This document shows positions 1 through 6,908 of a stretch of DNA of 9,494 bases, one piece after another. The stretch is from contig CACXBO010000052.1 of NCBI GenBank assembly GCA_902765975.1, positions 1-9,494 of the forward strand, written 5' to 3'. A program made the position numbers and the translations under genes. How positions within the stretch are numbered: position 1 is the stretch's first letter; every line of letters begins with the position of its first letter. The notes beneath the pieces were generated by a model. That model ran no database searches and was not told the origin of the DNA. It was given only the letters and a program-made list of their open reading frames with translations. This DNA is from Oscillospiraceae bacterium. Its GTDB lineage: Bacteria; Bacillota; Clostridia; Oscillospirales; Oscillospiraceae.

Positions 1-45
1 CCTGAGCCTGAGCCTGAGCCCGAACCTGAGCCCGAGCCTGCCCCG
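1..45 (+). repeat. Pro-Glu hexanucleotide repeat (CCTGAG-type)
   Basis: Six tandem six-base units of CCTGAG or its synonymous variants CCCGAA and CCCGAG, followed by CCTGCCCCG, encode (PE)6-PAP inside the partial gene. The three leading units are identical and the later ones differ only at third codon positions. This suggests expansion by slippage followed by silent divergence. The repeat probably extends left of the window, so its full length is unknown. Confidence 0.85.
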
Positions 46-549
46 ATTGAATCTCCGGACGGATACATTACTCTTGCGGCCAACGCAGATTCCTATCTCC
101 TCGCAAAGGTTGATGAAGAGCTTCTCGACTATATCTCTATGAATCCCGCGGGAACTGGACACAGTATCGAGATGCAGAATGGCGAATTATCAACATTTAC
201 TATGAATTTTGATATAACCAATATGGGCGGGATTTCAATCGACCCCGATTTCCTAAAGGACACCCTGCTTGAGACGTTTGAATCCTCTTTTGATATGTTA
301 GGCGTGGCGGATTACGAGCTGAAGGACGATGTTGTCGAGATAAACGGAACGCAGTGGCGCGTTTATACCGGCTCAGGGACGAGCGAAATGGGTTTTTATC
401 TGTACCTCAAGGAGCTCGTCGGAGTAACGCCCAACGGAAAGGGGTTTGCGACCGCGTCTGTTGTATTTGCAACGTTCAATGATAATGATACCAGCCTCAA
501 GTATATGAGCTATTCCGAGTCCGTATTTGAGTCGCTTAAGCTTGAGTGA
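1..549 (+). CDS. Unrecognised probable exported/surface protein, 3' part only
   Basis: The reading frame is open from the window edge to a TGA at 547-549 and gives 182 residues of a protein that begins upstream. The first 15 residues are six Pro-Glu pairs followed by PAP, a rigid, acidic linker typical of wall-spanning or lipoprotein spacers. The remaining ~165 residues form one apparent globular domain rich in Phe, Tyr, Thr, Ser, Asp and Glu, with alternating hydrophobic stretches that suggest beta strands (for example FTMNFDI, WRVYTGSG, ASVVFATF) and a short C-terminal helix (SESVFESLKL). There is no membrane segment and no LPXTG sorting signal in the visible part, so any anchor would have to be N-terminal. 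I do not recognise the family. An internal ATG at 139 was not taken as the start, because the frame runs upstream through the repeat without a stop. Extracytoplasmic location is inferred from the linker only. A terminator follows directly. Confidence 0.8.
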   Translation, partial: PEPEPEPEPEPEPAPIESPDGYITLAANADSYLLAKVDEELLDYISMNPAGTGHSIEMQNGELSTFTMNFDITNMGGISIDPDFLKDTLLETFESSFDMLGVADYELKDDVVEINGTQWRVYTGSGTSEMGFYLYLKELVGVTPNGKGFATASVVFATFNDNDTSLKYMSYSESVFESLKLE

Positions 550-563
550 TTTGTTTATAATGC

Positions 564-595
564 CTGCGCGCCGCTCTTTCGGCGCGCGGTTTTTA
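564..595 (+). terminator. Intrinsic terminator of the partial gene
   Basis: A GC-rich stem pairs 564-573 with 580-589 (core GCGCGCCG/CGGCGCGC, extended by one G-U and one C-G pair) around the six-base loop CTCTTT, and five T residues follow at 590-594. It begins 15 bases after the stop codon of the upstream gene. It separates that gene from the transporter operon. Confidence 0.9.
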
Positions 596-609
596 TATAT
601 GTAAAATAC

Positions 610-638
610 TTGCGTTTTGCTTCCGAAAAATGTAAAAT
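610..638 (+). promoter_or_regulatory. Predicted sigma-A-type promoter of the transporter operon
   Basis: TTGCGT at 610-615 and TAAAAT at 633-638 are separated by exactly 17 bases, in an AT-rich stretch just after the terminator. Transcription would start near 645, leaving a leader of about 60 bases before the ATG at 705. The match to consensus is moderate (4 of 6 and 5 of 6), and the location between terminator and first gene supports it. Confidence 0.5.
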
Positions 639-667
639 ATCTAATTGCGGATACCCGCGCACATTGA

Positions 668-681
668 CCTGCTTCGGCAGG
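668..681 (+). other. UUCG-capped leader hairpin
   Basis: CCTGC (668-672) and GCAGG (677-681) pair around TTCG (673-676), giving the exceptionally stable C(UUCG)G tetraloop. It sits 9 bases before the ribosome site AAGGAG (691-696). No T run follows, so it is not a terminator. A role in mRNA 5' stability or in holding the ribosome site open is inferred. Confidence 0.5.
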
Positions 682-704
682 CAGTGATGAAAGGAGAACT
701 GAAA

Positions 705-2192
705 ATGAAAAGAAAAGCGTTTGCCATGCTGCTCTCGTTTCTTGTGCTCGCTGCCATGCTTGCCTCTTGCGCCGGACCGAAGGGCGGCGCTGATGAGATT
801 GTTTTCGGCATAGCGCAGGATCTTGACGATGACCTCGACCCGCACAAGATGATTTCGGCGGGAACGAAGGAAATAATGTTCAACGTATTCGAGGGCCTTC
901 TCAAGCCGACGACTGAGGGCGAGCTAGTCCCTGCCGTATGCGAGAGCTACTCCGTTTCAGAGGACAGACTTTCCTATACTTTTATTCTCAGAGAAGGCGT
1001 TAAATTCCATAACGGGGCGGAGGTCAAGTCGGACGATGTGGTATATTCCATACTTCGCTGCCGCGACGAAGGACTCGTACCCGCCTTTGCAATTATTTCC
1101 GGGGTGGAGAAAAAGGACGATAAAACCGTGGTTATTGCTCTTTCAGAGCCGTCGGTCGAATTTGCGACATATCTCACGGCTGCGATAATCCCGGCAGACT
1201 ATGAAATGCAGTCGACTCAGCCGGTCGGCACCGGTCCCTTCAAATTCGTATCCCGCGTCGCTCAGGATAATATCGTGCTCGAGCGTTTCGACGACTACTG
1301 GGGAGAGAAGGCCGGAGTTGCAAAAGTAACGCTAAAAATAATCGAGAATGCAGACAGTCTCGTTTTGAGCCTTCAGAGCGGCTCAGTCGATATTGCGAGC
1401 CATCTGACAGCTCAGCAGGTGGCTCAGCTTGGCGACGGCTTCAGGGCGGAGACCGACACGATGAAGCTCGTACAGGCTCTCTATCTGAATAACGCCGTAA
1501 AGCCCTTCGACGATATTAGAGTCAGGCGGGCGCTTTCCTACGCAATAGATAAGCATGAGATAATCGACGTCGTATTCGGCGGATACGGAAGCCCGATCGG
1601 ATCGAGCATGTACCCCGCGTTCGCAAAGTACTACGTTCCCGAGCTGACGGATTACTATATGCACGACGTTGAAAAGGCTAAGTCGCTTCTCTCCGAAGCG
1701 GGATACCCGAACGGCTTTTCAATGACGATAACCGTTCCGTCCAACTATCAGCCGCACATCGACACGGCGACGGTGATAGTAAATCAGCTCAAGGCCGTCG
1801 GGGTGACCGCCGAGATAAAGCTCGTCGAGTGGGCGAGCTGGCTCGAGGACGTTTACGGAAACAGAGACTTTGAATCGACGGTCGTCGGTTTTGACGCGGC
1901 CCAGATGACCGCAAGAGCTCTGCTTGAGAGATTTACCTCAACGCATAAGAGAAACTTCATCAATTATTCAAGCGAGACCTACGACGCCCTTTTTGCTAAA
2001 GCGATGATAACCTACGACGATGCTGAGCAGACGGAGATATATAAGCAGATGGAGCGCGAACTTACCGAAAACGCAGCAAACGTGTATATTCAGGATCTTG
2101 CAGATCTCGTTGCGCTTCGCAAGGGCTTAACGGGAGTGCGCTTTTATCCTATCGACGTTATAGACCTCTCCGGTCTGCATTTTGAAAGCTGA
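705..2192 (+). CDS. Substrate-binding lipoprotein of a peptide/nickel-type ABC importer
   Basis: Extracytoplasmic receptor that captures the ligand and presents it to the permease pair encoded next. The 495-residue product starts with a lipoprotein signal: basic MKRK, a hydrophobic core, then the lipobox LASC with the lipidated Cys at residue 22. The mature part has hallmarks of the SBP_bac_5 (DppA/OppA/NikA) family: a segment like SYSVSEDRLSYTFILREGVK followed by FHNGAEVKSDDVVYS, the hinge-region PVGTGPFKF, and VRRALSYAIDKHEII. ATG 705 was chosen over an in-frame TTG at 645 because AAGGAG lies 8 bases before it and because only this start puts the signal peptide at the N terminus. The stop overlaps the next start by one base (TGATG). 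Length fits the family. Ligand (dipeptide, oligopeptide, nickel chelate or other) cannot be assigned from sequence alone. Confidence 0.93.
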   Translation: MKRKAFAMLLSFLVLAAMLASCAGPKGGADEIVFGIAQDLDDDLDPHKMISAGTKEIMFNVFEGLLKPTTEGELVPAVCESYSVSEDRLSYTFILREGVKFHNGAEVKSDDVVYSILRCRDEGLVPAFAIISGVEKKDDKTVVIALSEPSVEFATYLTAAIIPADYEMQSTQPVGTGPFKFVSRVAQDNIVLERFDDYWGEKAGVAKVTLKIIENADSLVLSLQSGSVDIASHLTAQQVAQLGDGFRAETDTMKLVQALYLNNAVKPFDDIRVRRALSYAIDKHEIIDVVFGGYGSPIGSSMYPAFAKYYVPELTDYYMHDVEKAKSLLSEAGYPNGFSMTITVPSNYQPHIDTATVIVNQLKAVGVTAEIKLVEWASWLEDVYGNRDFESTVVGFDAAQMTARALLERFTSTHKRNFINYSSETYDALFAKAMITYDDAEQTEIYKQMERELTENAANVYIQDLADLVALRKGLTGVRFYPIDVIDLSGLHFES

Positions 2193-3145
2193 TGAAGTTC
2201 GCGGCTAAAAAGCTTGCCTCGCTTGCGCTTACGATGCTCATCGTCACTGCGATGACCTTTCTCGCGTTTTCTCTTATATCCGGAGACCCGGCGTCAACGA
2301 TGCTAGGAACGAATGCGGCTCCGGAGCAGGTAGAGGCGCTGAGAGATGAGCTCGGGCTGAATAAGCCTGTCCATCAGAGATACTTCGAGTGGATAAAGGG
2401 CTTTTTTACCGGAGACCTCGGTAATTCATATAAATACCGTAATCAGTCCGTAACGTCGCTTATAGCGCCGAGGCTTGGAGTTACGCTAGAGCTGTCCGCC
2501 TTGAGCTTCGTTCTTATAATACTGATATCCCTGCCCCTCGGCGTTATTGCCGCAGGGGCTAAAAGCCGTTTTTACAGTGTGTTCCGCTCCGCTCTAAACA
2601 GGCTGTGTATGGCTGTTCCGTCGTTCTTTATCGGACTTCTTGTGACGTGGATATTCGGAATAACACTTAAGTGGTTTTCGCACGGCGCGTTCGTACCGTG
2701 GTCCGTCAGCCCTGCCGCGTCGCTCTTATATCTTTTTTATCCTGCCGTATGTATTGCCGTTCCGAGGATTGCAATGACTGTCAATATGCTCTCGTCGACA
2801 GTTGAGGCCGAGCTGAAAAAGGATTATGCGAGAACGGTAAGGTCGAGAGGAGCAGGCTCGTCGAGATTGCTCTTCGTTCATATTCTCAAGAACTCTCTCA
2901 CACCGATCGTGACCTTTCTCGGACAGACGGCGGCGGAAATAATCGCCGCATCCGTAGTGATAGAGCAGGTTTTTGTAGTGCCCGGTCTCGGAAGATTTCT
3001 CGTTTCGAGTATATCCTACAGGGATTATCCGGTAGTTGAGGCGATAGTTGTTTTACTTGCGCTTTGGGTAGTCCTTGCGTCGACGGCGGCAGACCTTATC
3101 AATTTCGGCGTTGATCCGAGGCTGAGAAGGGGGGCGAAGGGATGA
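2192..3145 (+). CDS. ABC importer permease, DppB/OppB/NikB family
   Basis: Inner-membrane subunit forming half of the translocation channel. The 317 residues show the N-terminal family block: a first membrane helix (about 8-30), then GDPA (31-34) and LGLNKPVHQRYFEWIKGFFTG (from residue 54), which continues DLGNSY. Further hydrophobic helices lie at about 99-121, 138-160, 175-200, 236-258 and 284-303. The cytoplasmic coupling loop with the EAA-type motif is at 211-234 (DYARTVRSRGAG...HILKN), where Gly220 is the conserved glycine that contacts the ATPase. The start overlaps the stop of the binding-protein gene by one base, and its own stop overlaps the next ATG by four bases, so translation is probably coupled. 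The length is standard for the family, and the frame shows no breaks. Confidence 0.94.
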   Translation: MKFAAKKLASLALTMLIVTAMTFLAFSLISGDPASTMLGTNAAPEQVEALRDELGLNKPVHQRYFEWIKGFFTGDLGNSYKYRNQSVTSLIAPRLGVTLELSALSFVLIILISLPLGVIAAGAKSRFYSVFRSALNRLCMAVPSFFIGLLVTWIFGITLKWFSHGAFVPWSVSPAASLLYLFYPAVCIAVPRIAMTVNMLSSTVEAELKKDYARTVRSRGAGSSRLLFVHILKNSLTPIVTFLGQTAAEIIAASVVIEQVFVVPGLGRFLVSSISYRDYPVVEAIVVLLALWVVLASTAADLINFGVDPRLRRGAKG

Positions 3146-3942
3146 AAAGAAACAAGACTCTGATTGCAGGGACTATCCTCTTTTCCGTGCTTTTAGCCGC
3201 CATTGTCGTCTCATGGCTCTGGACTCCTTATGATCCGGAGGCTTTTGCCGGCTCAAGTCTTGAGCCGCCGTCTGCGTCGCATATCTTCGGAACCGACAAT
3301 TTCGGGCGCGATATATTCAGCAGAGTAATGAAGGGCGCCGGGACAACGCTTACGGTCGGCCTGATGACGGTTAGTGTAGGAGCGGTCGTAGGAGTGTCCG
3401 CTGGCGCGCTGACGGCGTATTACGGAGGAGCGTTGGACGAGCTTCTGATGCGCCTCAACGATGCGATAACTGCGTTTCCGAGTATTCTTCTGGCTCTCGT
3501 TATAATAAGCGTCCTCGGACCGGAGAAGACGTCAAACCTTGTTATTTCACTCGGAATCGCCTTTATTCCGAGCTTTGCAAGAGTATCGAGAACAGCGTTT
3601 TCACGGGAAAAGACTCAGAATTACGTAATATCCGCAAGGCTTATGGGCGCCGGGGACGTTAGAATTCTCGCTGTGCATATTTTACCGAACACGCTTCAGG
3701 TGCTTCTGCCGGCAGTAACTATCGGCTTCAACAACGCTGTCCTTGCCGAGGCGTCCATGAGCTACCTCGGAATTGGCGTGAGTCCCGTCGATCCCTCGCT
3801 CGGATTTATGCTGAAGGCGTCGCAGAGCTATCTTTTCACAGCTCCCTGGTATGCTGTGTTCACAGGCCTTGCCATTGTTTTAATGGTATTCTCGGTAGGC
3901 CTAATAGGCGACGGGATAAAAAAGAGTGGAAGGAGCGAGTGA
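3142..3942 (+). CDS. ABC importer permease, DppC/OppC/NikC family
   Basis: Second channel-forming membrane subunit, expected to pair with the DppB-like protein. The 266 residues begin with a basic tail and a membrane helix (about 7-27). The OppC-type signature HIFGTDNFGRDIFSR follows at 47-61, a segment that in this family precedes the transmembrane core. The EAA coupling motif is at 160-183 (NYVISARLMGAG...HILPN), with its invariant Gly at 169. Four or five more hydrophobic segments fill the rest. The 5' end overlaps the upstream stop (ATGA). A GGGGGGCGAAGG stretch just before the ATG can act as ribosome site. The length is close to that of NikC and a little under that of OppC. Confidence 0.94.
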   Translation: MKRNKTLIAGTILFSVLLAAIVVSWLWTPYDPEAFAGSSLEPPSASHIFGTDNFGRDIFSRVMKGAGTTLTVGLMTVSVGAVVGVSAGALTAYYGGALDELLMRLNDAITAFPSILLALVIISVLGPEKTSNLVISLGIAFIPSFARVSRTAFSREKTQNYVISARLMGAGDVRILAVHILPNTLQVLLPAVTIGFNNAVLAEASMSYLGIGVSPVDPSLGFMLKASQSYLFTAPWYAVFTGLAIVLMVFSVGLIGDGIKKSGRSE

Positions 3943-3943
3943 T

Positions 3944-4732
3944 ATGCTGAAGGTAAGCGATCTTCACGTTAAGTTCCACACACGAAACCGAGAAGCGGTC
4001 GGCGGCGTAAGCTTTGAAGTCGCTGACGGAGAGATAGTCGGGCTCGTAGGCGAATCCGGCTCCGGAAAAACGGTAACTGCAATGAGCATCGGGGGGCTGC
4101 TCGACAGAGAGATATGCGATGCGAGAGGCGAGATAACCGTCGACGGTATTGAGGTCCTTTCCGCAAATGAAAAGGAGCTTAGGCGCATAAAGGGCAAAAT
4201 GATCGGTATCGTGTTCCAGGAACCAAGCGCGGCGTCCGACCCTCTTATGAAGATAGGCTTGCAGGTCGAAGAGGTGCTTAGGATCCACACGGATATGGAT
4301 AAAAAGGAGAGGCGCGAAGCCGCTCTCGAGGCATTGAGAATGGCTGACCTCAAAGAGCCGGAGAAGGTGTACGGTCTCTATCCCTTCGAGCTGTCCGGAG
4401 GAATGATGCAGAGGGTTATGATAGCAGCCGCTATCGTTATCAGACCTAAGCTTCTTTTGCTTGACGAGCCTACGACAGCACTTGACGTAACAACTCAGCG
4501 CGAGATAATAAACCTTCTCATAAAGCTGAACGAAAGCTGCGGAACGTCTATGCTTTTTATTTCACACGATCTCAACGTCGTGCGAAAGCTCTGCGACCGC
4601 GTGATCGTGATGAAGAGAGGCGCTATCGTGGAAAACGGCGATACGGAAGAAGTTTTTTCCTCGCCGAAGCACGATTATACGAAAACTCTTCTCCGAAGCA
4701 TACCGTTTATAGAGGGGGCGAAAAAGGCGTGA
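3944..4732 (+). CDS. ABC importer ATPase 1, DppD/OppD/NikD family
   Basis: Cytoplasmic nucleotide-binding subunit that powers import. The 262 residues carry a complete set of motifs: Walker A GESGSGKT (36-43), Q-loop Gln92 in VFQEP, signature LSGGMMQR (150-157), Walker B LLLLDEPT with catalytic Glu175, and switch His208 in ISHD. I chose ATG 3944 rather than the in-frame GTG at 3926, since AAGGAG (3930-3935) lies 8 bases before it and it follows the permease stop by a single base. The protein ends soon after the PKHDYTKTLL block, so it lacks the Cys-rich iron-sulfur C-terminal extension found in many ~330-residue OppD/DppD proteins. In this it resembles the shorter NikD type. The residues after the Q-loop (EPSAASDP) depart from the common QDPMTSLNP form. 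Confidence 0.94.
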   Translation: MLKVSDLHVKFHTRNREAVGGVSFEVADGEIVGLVGESGSGKTVTAMSIGGLLDREICDARGEITVDGIEVLSANEKELRRIKGKMIGIVFQEPSAASDPLMKIGLQVEEVLRIHTDMDKKERREAALEALRMADLKEPEKVYGLYPFELSGGMMQRVMIAAAIVIRPKLLLLDEPTTALDVTTQREIINLLIKLNESCGTSMLFISHDLNVVRKLCDRVIVMKRGAIVENGDTEEVFSSPKHDYTKTLLRSIPFIEGAKKA

Positions 4733-5466
4733 GCGAACTCGTTCTGAACGTAAAGGATCTCAGCGCAGGATACACAACTCACGGATTGTTCGGGCGCAAG
4801 ACGTATAAAGAGGTCATAAAAGACGTCAGCTTCAGCATCGCAAAGGGTGAGATACTCGGGCTCGTCGGCGGATCAGGAACAGGAAAAACTACCCTTGCCA
4901 AAGCTGTTCTCGGCCTTATAAAGCCGGAGAAAGGCGTTGTCGAGAGTTTCACTAAGAAGCCTCAGATGATTTTTCAGGACCCGTTAAGCTCGCTTAATCC
5001 GGCGTTCACTATCCAAAGGGTACTTGAGGAGCCGCTTATACTCCGCGGCATAGCCTCTAAGACGGAGCGAGAGGAGAGGGTAAGGGAGACAGCGGGGAAG
5101 GTCAGACTCGGGGAGTCGTCACTTCGCTCAAGGCCGTCCGAGCTGTCCGGAGGGCAGAGGCAGCGCGTTTCAATAGCCTCCGCACTGCTCTGCGATCCCG
5201 GGCTTATCGTTGCGGACGAGCCAGTCTCCGCGCTTGACGTGACGATAGAAGCGGAGATACTCGAGCTTATAAGCGAGCTGCGAAGGGATACCGGCATCAG
5301 CTTTCTTTTTATATCCCACGATCTGAACGTGATATATAAGATCTGCGACAGAGTGATCGTTATGAATAACGGAATGATAATCGAGGAGGGCGAGACAAGG
5401 AAGCTTTTCAGATCGCCTGAGAATAGATATACCAAGGCGCTTTTAAGCGCCGCTCTGGAGACGTAG
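4729..5466 (+). CDS. ABC importer ATPase 2, DppF/OppF/NikE family, compact form
   Basis: Partner ATPase of the heterodimer. The 245 residues contain Walker A GGSGTGKT (47-54), Q-loop Gln83 in MIFQDPLSSLNP, signature LSGGQRQR (139-146), Walker B with Glu164 in ADEPVSALD, and switch His197 in ISHD. The interval from the Walker A Lys53 to the Q-loop Gln83 is 30 residues, against 50 in ATPase 1 (Lys42 to Gln92). About 20 residues of the beta-strand region are therefore absent, but every catalytic motif is intact. Like ATPase 1, it has no Cys-rich C-terminal extension. The start is GTG, overlapping the upstream stop (GTGA), with AAAAAGG a few bases before; this arrangement suggests re-initiation and matched synthesis of the two ATPases. 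Confidence 0.93.
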   Translation: MSELVLNVKDLSAGYTTHGLFGRKTYKEVIKDVSFSIAKGEILGLVGGSGTGKTTLAKAVLGLIKPEKGVVESFTKKPQMIFQDPLSSLNPAFTIQRVLEEPLILRGIASKTEREERVRETAGKVRLGESSLRSRPSELSGGQRQRVSIASALLCDPGLIVADEPVSALDVTIEAEILELISELRRDTGISFLFISHDLNVIYKICDRVIVMNNGMIIEEGETRKLFRSPENRYTKALLSAALET

Positions 5467-5468
5467 CT

Positions 5469-6827
5469 ATGGATGAGCCTCTGTTTAAAAAACTGATTGA
5501 ACTGAATAAGCGGAATATCCTTCCGATGCATATGCCGGGACATAAGAGAAACGATCATAAGTTTCCGTGGCTTAAGGAAATTGACCTTTCTCTCGATATA
5601 ACGGAAATACAGGGATTTGACGACCTCAACTCGCCCGGCGAGCTCTTCAGAAGCATAAACTCAAGACTTGCGGCCTTGCGTAGAGCAAAGAAGAGCGTTG
5701 CGCTTGTAAACGGCTCAACCGGTGGAATACTCGCCGCTTTCAAGCTCTGCCTTCCTGCGGGAGGCAAAGCCCTGATTGCAAGGAATTCACACAAATGCGT
5801 TTACGCAGCGGCGGAGAGCAGCGGAGCAGAGCTGAGCTTTGTTATTCCGGAATATATCCGTGAGCTTAACGCTTTCGGTGAGGTTAAGGCGGAGAAAGTC
5901 GACGCGGCTCTCAGCCGAGATAAGAGTATCGGGCTCGTATGCATAACAAGTCCGACCTACGAAGGAGTAGTTTCCGATATTTCCGCCATATCGAAGGTTT
6001 GCCGAAAACACGGCGTTCCGCTTCTGACAGACGCGGCGCACGGGGCGCATTTCGGATTTGGCGCATTTCCGAAGGGCGCAATAGAGCTTGGGGCGGATAT
6101 TGCCGTCGAGAGCCTGCATAAGACCTTGCCTTCGCCGACACAGACCGCTGTATTAAGCATTGGCGACGGTATGCCCGGCGCAGAAAAGGCGCAGAGGTGC
6201 GTTTCTCTTTTTCAGTCCTCCAGCCCGTCTTATATACTCACGGCGGGGATAGACGCCTGCGTTTCTTTCCTTGAAGCAGACGGAGCCGCAGAAGCCGAAA
6301 AATGGAGAAAAATGGTTTTAAAGCTTAGAGAAGAGCTGAAAAAGCTCAAAAACTTTCGGCTATTTGAGGCGGAGAACTGCGACGTTTCCAAGATAGTTCT
6401 CGAATGCGGCAACGGATACGATGCAGCTGAGCTTTTTCGGAAAGAGGGAGTTGAGCTTGAGATGGCGTCCAGTGATTACGTCCTCGCAATGACGGGAATG
6501 GGCGATACGGACGAGACTTTGAGGCTTTTTTTGAGAGCTGCTGAAAAAGTTGACGGACTCATTTCCGGACCGGCATATAAAGAAAAAGCTTTTGCGCTTC
6601 CCGATCGGTCTTTGAGCTTTTGCGACGCAATACGTGCGGAGGCTGAAATTGTTCCTCTTGACAGAGCTGCGGGAAGAATCGCCGCCGAATATCTTTGGAA
6701 ATACCCGCCGGGCTGTCCTATAGTTATTCCTGGCGAGATTATCGATGAGCGCGTTATTAAAAGCTCAGATAAGTTAAGGTCGTCATATGGAAGACTTTCC
6801 GACGGAGTTTACTGCGTGAAACAATAA
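5469..6827 (+). CDS. PLP-dependent Orn/Lys/Arg decarboxylase family protein
   Basis: Predicted cytosolic fold-type I pyridoxal-phosphate enzyme that decarboxylates a basic amino acid to a di- or polyamine. Family marks run in order through the 452 residues: N-terminal MHMPGHKR (20-27), the cofactor phosphate-contact loop NGSTGG (81-86), RNSHK (105-109), SPTYEG (161-166), DAAHGAH (188-194, with Asp188 expected to contact the pyridine nitrogen), and the Schiff-base lysine Lys218 in ESLHKTLP. The C-terminal domain ends in the characteristic PPGCPIVIPGE block. It is somewhat shorter than the ~480-490 residue Bacillus SpeA/YaaO proteins, but no motif is missing. ATG 5469 follows the ATPase stop by two bases with GGAGA 7 bases upstream, so it belongs to the transporter operon. 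Arginine, lysine and ornithine specificity cannot be told apart here. Confidence 0.9.
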   Translation: MDEPLFKKLIELNKRNILPMHMPGHKRNDHKFPWLKEIDLSLDITEIQGFDDLNSPGELFRSINSRLAALRRAKKSVALVNGSTGGILAAFKLCLPAGGKALIARNSHKCVYAAAESSGAELSFVIPEYIRELNAFGEVKAEKVDAALSRDKSIGLVCITSPTYEGVVSDISAISKVCRKHGVPLLTDAAHGAHFGFGAFPKGAIELGADIAVESLHKTLPSPTQTAVLSIGDGMPGAEKAQRCVSLFQSSSPSYILTAGIDACVSFLEADGAAEAEKWRKMVLKLREELKKLKNFRLFEAENCDVSKIVLECGNGYDAAELFRKEGVELEMASSDYVLAMTGMGDTDETLRLFLRAAEKVDGLISGPAYKEKAFALPDRSLSFCDAIRAEAEIVPLDRAAGRIAAEYLWKYPPGCPIVIPGEIIDERVIKSSDKLRSSYGRLSDGVYCVKQ

Positions 6828-6834
6828 AAGCGGC

Positions 6835-6861
6835 GGTAAATCTTGACAAAATTTTTTTACC
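6835..6861 (+). repeat. Inverted repeat GGTAAA/TTTACC around the -35 element
   Basis: GGTAAA (6835-6840) and TTTACC (6856-6861) are exact inverted arms flanking TTGACA. The left arm can also pair with TTTACTGC (6808-6815) at the end of the decarboxylase gene, as GCGGTAAA (6833-6840). It could be a repressor site or a weak 3'-end structure, or it could be chance in AT-rich DNA. No GC-rich terminator hairpin was found between the decarboxylase and greA. Confidence 0.25.
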
Positions 6862-6870
6862 CACTATAAT
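6843..6870 (+). promoter_or_regulatory. Strong sigma-A-type promoter of greA-lysS
   Basis: TTGACA at 6843-6848 and TATAAT at 6865-6870, both perfect consensus hexamers, are separated by 16 bases that include a T tract. A second overlapping TATAAT lies at 6870-6875 but would give a 21-base spacer. Transcription would begin near 6877, about 30 bases before the greA start. The site lies 16 bases after the decarboxylase stop codon. Confidence 0.88.
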
Positions 6871-6908
6871 ATAATCCTTGTAGTAATTATGAAAGAGGCG
6901 TTATCACC

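Noticed and set aside
1..45. CRISPR-like array at the left edge
   Set aside because: The repeat is a six-base coding repeat with no spacers; it encodes Pro-Glu dipeptides in the frame of the partial gene.
139..549. ATG at 139 as a true gene start
   Set aside because: The frame is open without interruption to the window edge and includes the Pro-Glu repeat, so the gene begins upstream.
645..704. TTG at 645 as start of the binding-protein gene
   Set aside because: It would place 20 extra residues before the signal peptide, there is no ribosome site at the right distance, and it falls at the predicted transcription start. ATG 705 has AAGGAG 8 bases upstream.
3926..3943. GTG at 3926 as start of the first ATPase
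   Set aside because: It would overlap the permease gene by 17 bases and absorb the AAGGAG at 3930-3935, which is ideally placed for ATG 3944.
705..5466. Assigning the importer to nickel uptake (nikABCDE)
   Set aside because: Subunit lengths fit, but no nickel enzyme, NikR-like gene or diagnostic ligand residues are visible, and a decarboxylase is the operon partner. The substrate is left open.
4974..5558. 194-residue minus-strand frame opposite the second ATPase
   Set aside because: It runs across the conserved Q-loop, signature and Walker B coding region and is very Ser/Leu/Ile-rich, as expected for the antisense of an ABC gene.
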